Source: Oscillospiraceae bacterium (GTDB taxonomy: Bacteria > Bacillota > Clostridia > Oscillospirales > Ruminococcaceae). From it: a stretch of DNA of 49,795 nucleotides. Numbering within the stretch: the first letter of the stretch is position 1; each line of letters begins with the position of its first letter. Of this stretch, positions 48,447-49,795 are shown piece after piece. The stretch lies in the NCBI GenBank assembly GCA_017399765.1, contig JAFQBH010000038.1:1-49795 (forward strand), written 5' to 3'. The translations under genes and the position numbers were made by a program. The notes beneath the pieces are model-generated. The model saw only the letters and a list, made by a program, of their open reading frames with translations. It ran no database searches and had not been told where the DNA came from.

Positions 48447-49481
48447 TTATCTGGCAACAAAGCCGACTTTTTTATACATTTTATCAATGGTGCGCTGGGC
48501 AATTCTTTCTGCCTGTTCTGCGCCTTTGCGGTAACATTCTTCAAGATATGCTTTTTCGGAAAGATATTTTGAGAAATTTTCGCGAACGGGAGCAAGGTGT
48601 TCCGCAACAGCTTCGCCGACGGCTTTTTTGAAATCACCGTAGCCTTTGCCTTCAAAATCGCGCTGGATGGAATCCATGGAGAAGCCGGTCACTGCGCCGT
48701 AAATGGTCATAAGGTTATTGATGCCGTCTTTGCCTTCACGGTAAGCAACTTCCATATCGGAGTCGGTAACTGCGGATTTGAATTTTTTGATGATAACGTT
48801 GGGGTCATCAAGAATATAGACGCAGCCTTTGGGGTTTTCGTCGGATTTGCTCATCTTTTTGGTGGGGTCGGCAAGGCTCATGATTTTGCCGCCGCCCTGG
48901 GAAGATGCAATATAGGGTTCCGGAACGGTAAAGGTTTTTCCGTAAAGACCGTTGAAACGTTCCGCAATATCTCTTGCGAGTTCAAGGTGCTGTTTCTGGT
49001 CAACGCCGACCGGAACAACGTCCGCCTGATAAAGAAGAATATCGCCGGCCATAAGAACAGGATAGGTGAAAAGTCCGGCGTTTATGTTGTCGGCGTGTTT
49101 TGCGGATTTATCCTTGAACTGGGTCATGCGGGAAAGTTCGCCGAACTGGGTAGAACAACCGAGAACCCAGTTTGCTTCAGCGTGAGCGGGAACGTGGCTC
49201 TGGATAAAAAGAATACTTTTTTCGGGGTCGATTCCGCAGGCCATTGCAAGAGCATAGGATTCAAGGGTGCGCTTGCGAAGTTCCGCCGGATCCTGGCGAA
49301 CGGTGATCGCGTGCATATTTACGATTGAATAGATGCAGTCATATTCATCCTGGAGTTTTTCCCAGTTTTTGATTGCGCCGAGATAGTTTCCAAGGGTGAA
49401 AACGCCGGTGGGCTGAATTCCGCTGAAAATGCGTTTTTTGCGTTCCGGTGCGGCGTTTGCGGTGTTTTCAATGTTTTCCAT
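48447..49481 (-). CDS. trpS: Tryptophanyl-tRNA synthetase
   Basis: Charges tRNA-Trp. 344 residues, class I: the HIGH-like element is TGVFTLGNYLGAIKNW, and KKMSKSDENPKG is the KMSKS loop. ATG 49481 follows CAGGAGG. The leader (about 60 bases from the promoter at 49549) is too short for a T-box. First gene of an operon with ymdB-like and the binding protein. Confidence 0.95.
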   Translation of the reverse strand: MENIENTANAAPERKKRIFSGIQPTGVFTLGNYLGAIKNWEKLQDEYDCIYSIVNMHAITVRQDPAELRKRTLESYALAMACGIDPEKSILFIQSHVPAHAEANWVLGCSTQFGELSRMTQFKDKSAKHADNINAGLFTYPVLMAGDILLYQADVVPVGVDQKQHLELARDIAERFNGLYGKTFTVPEPYIASSQGGGKIMSLADPTKKMSKSDENPKGCVYILDDPNVIIKKFKSAVTDSDMEVAYREGKDGINNLMTIYGAVTGFSMDSIQRDFEGKGYGDFKKAVGEAVAEHLAPVRENFSKYLSEKAYLEECYRKGAEQAERIAQRTIDKMYKKVGFVAR

Positions 49482-49548
49482 ATCAAAACCTCCTGAAAGA
49501 GATGAAAATTTACGTAATTACCTATATTAAAATATAAAATTACATTTT

Positions 49549-49577
49549 AGTATAACATAATATAATATATTTTACAA
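49549..49577 (-). promoter_or_regulatory. Promoter of trpS
   Basis: Minus strand TTGTAA (49572-49577), 17-base spacer, TATACT (49549-49554). Confidence 0.55.
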
Positions 49578-49646
49578 GTGGAGAAGAAAAACGTCCCAAT
49601 TTACTTTTGGACTGACGGGTTACATCTTTGGCAGTTTCACTAAGTA

Positions 49647-49675
49647 TTGATGCAGGCCGAAAAATATGATAAAGT
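49647..49675 (+). promoter_or_regulatory. Possible promoter of the truncated last gene
   Basis: TTGATG (49647-49652), 17-base spacer, TAAAGT (49670-49675). Weak match. Confidence 0.3.
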
Positions 49676-49712
49676 AAACTGAACGATAAATAAGAATTTG
49701 CAGGTGCGTGCA

Positions 49713-49795
49713 ATGAACCTAATAGAATTAACTCACAAGAACGATATTTTACAAACATATGAGATTTACAAACACTGTATGTTTATGCCTACCGA
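49713..49795 (+). CDS. Start of a truncated gene, possibly an acetyltransferase
   Basis: ATG 49713 with AGGTG six bases upstream opens a frame of 27 codons to the window end: MNLIELTHKNDILQTYEIYK then HCMFMPT. The pattern resembles the N-terminal strand and helix of GNAT proteins. Divergent from trpS. Too short to name with confidence. Confidence 0.4.
   Translation, partial: MNLIELTHKNDILQTYEIYKHCMFMPT

Noticed and set aside
49482-49712. T-box leader for trpS
   Set aside because: The predicted leader is about 60 bases with no specifier loop or GGTGG antiterminator box.
49540-49758. 72-codon frame on the minus strand upstream of trpS
   Set aside because: Covers the trpS promoter, has no ribosome binding site and unusual composition.

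Overview
The window looks like chromosomal DNA of an anaerobic, endospore-forming Firmicute of the class Clostridia. The evidence is a dipicolinate synthase pair (dpaAB), pyruvate phosphate dikinase, an adenosylcobalamin-dependent ribonucleotide reductase, DUF951, an archaeal-type short prolyl-tRNA synthetase, strong AGGAGG-type ribosome binding sites, several well-supported TTG starts, and many short intrinsic terminators with A-runs and T-runs. Genus cannot be settled from this sequence. No phage, transposase, CRISPR array or rRNA is present; most of the window is core metabolism and information processing.

Layout. 1-11.6 kb: the C-terminal part of ppdK, gldA, an acyltransferase with a zinc ribbon divergent from an MFS exporter, a flavin-reductase-like gene with a DUF554 gene, nrdJ, and a divergent MerR/SDR pair whose promoter has the 19-bp spacer typical of MerR targets. 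11.6-17.6 kb: a yybP-ykoY (manganese) riboswitch in front of a Ca/Na-type exchanger, a two-gene ABC transporter bracketed by two identical terminators, an ABC exporter and an MreB-family gene. 17.7-24 kb: recD2, dpaAB with a sigma-K-like promoter, a secreted glucosaminidase-like gene whose ribosome binding site lies in a long hairpin, an S1-domain protein and a VOC protein. 24-29.1 kb: a housekeeping operon DUF951-prfA-sua5-coaE-lytic transglycosylase, then an M18 aminopeptidase.

29.2-33.2 kb: a small accessory cassette of exported proteins and lipoproteins with near-identical signal peptides, one of them broken by a one-base deletion in an A-run, followed by an alanine/sodium symporter gene with no ordinary start codon. 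33.3-34.9 kb: a redox islet (thioredoxin, Crp/Fnr regulator, rhodanese lipoprotein) with a palindrome at -41 of the thioredoxin promoter. 35-42.5 kb: proS, acpP divergent from a FabD-like acyltransferase, a hypoxanthine-DNA glycosylase, a lipid kinase, glyA, rarA and a second thioredoxin. 42.6-43.3 kb: tRNA-Gln followed by a structured 194-bp tandem repeat that carries copies of the tRNA 3' end. 43.4-49.8 kb: a ribokinase-family gene, fakA/yloV, an orphan family 5 substrate-binding lipoprotein, ymdB-like, trpS and the first codons of a further gene.

The most interesting signals are regulatory and structural rather than a new multi-gene machine: the riboswitch with two mutually exclusive hairpins, the tRNA-linked repeat array, the shared operator between two divergent promoters at 4.6 kb, the MerR box pair, the hairpin covering the start of the glucosaminidase gene, and the lipoprotein cassette.
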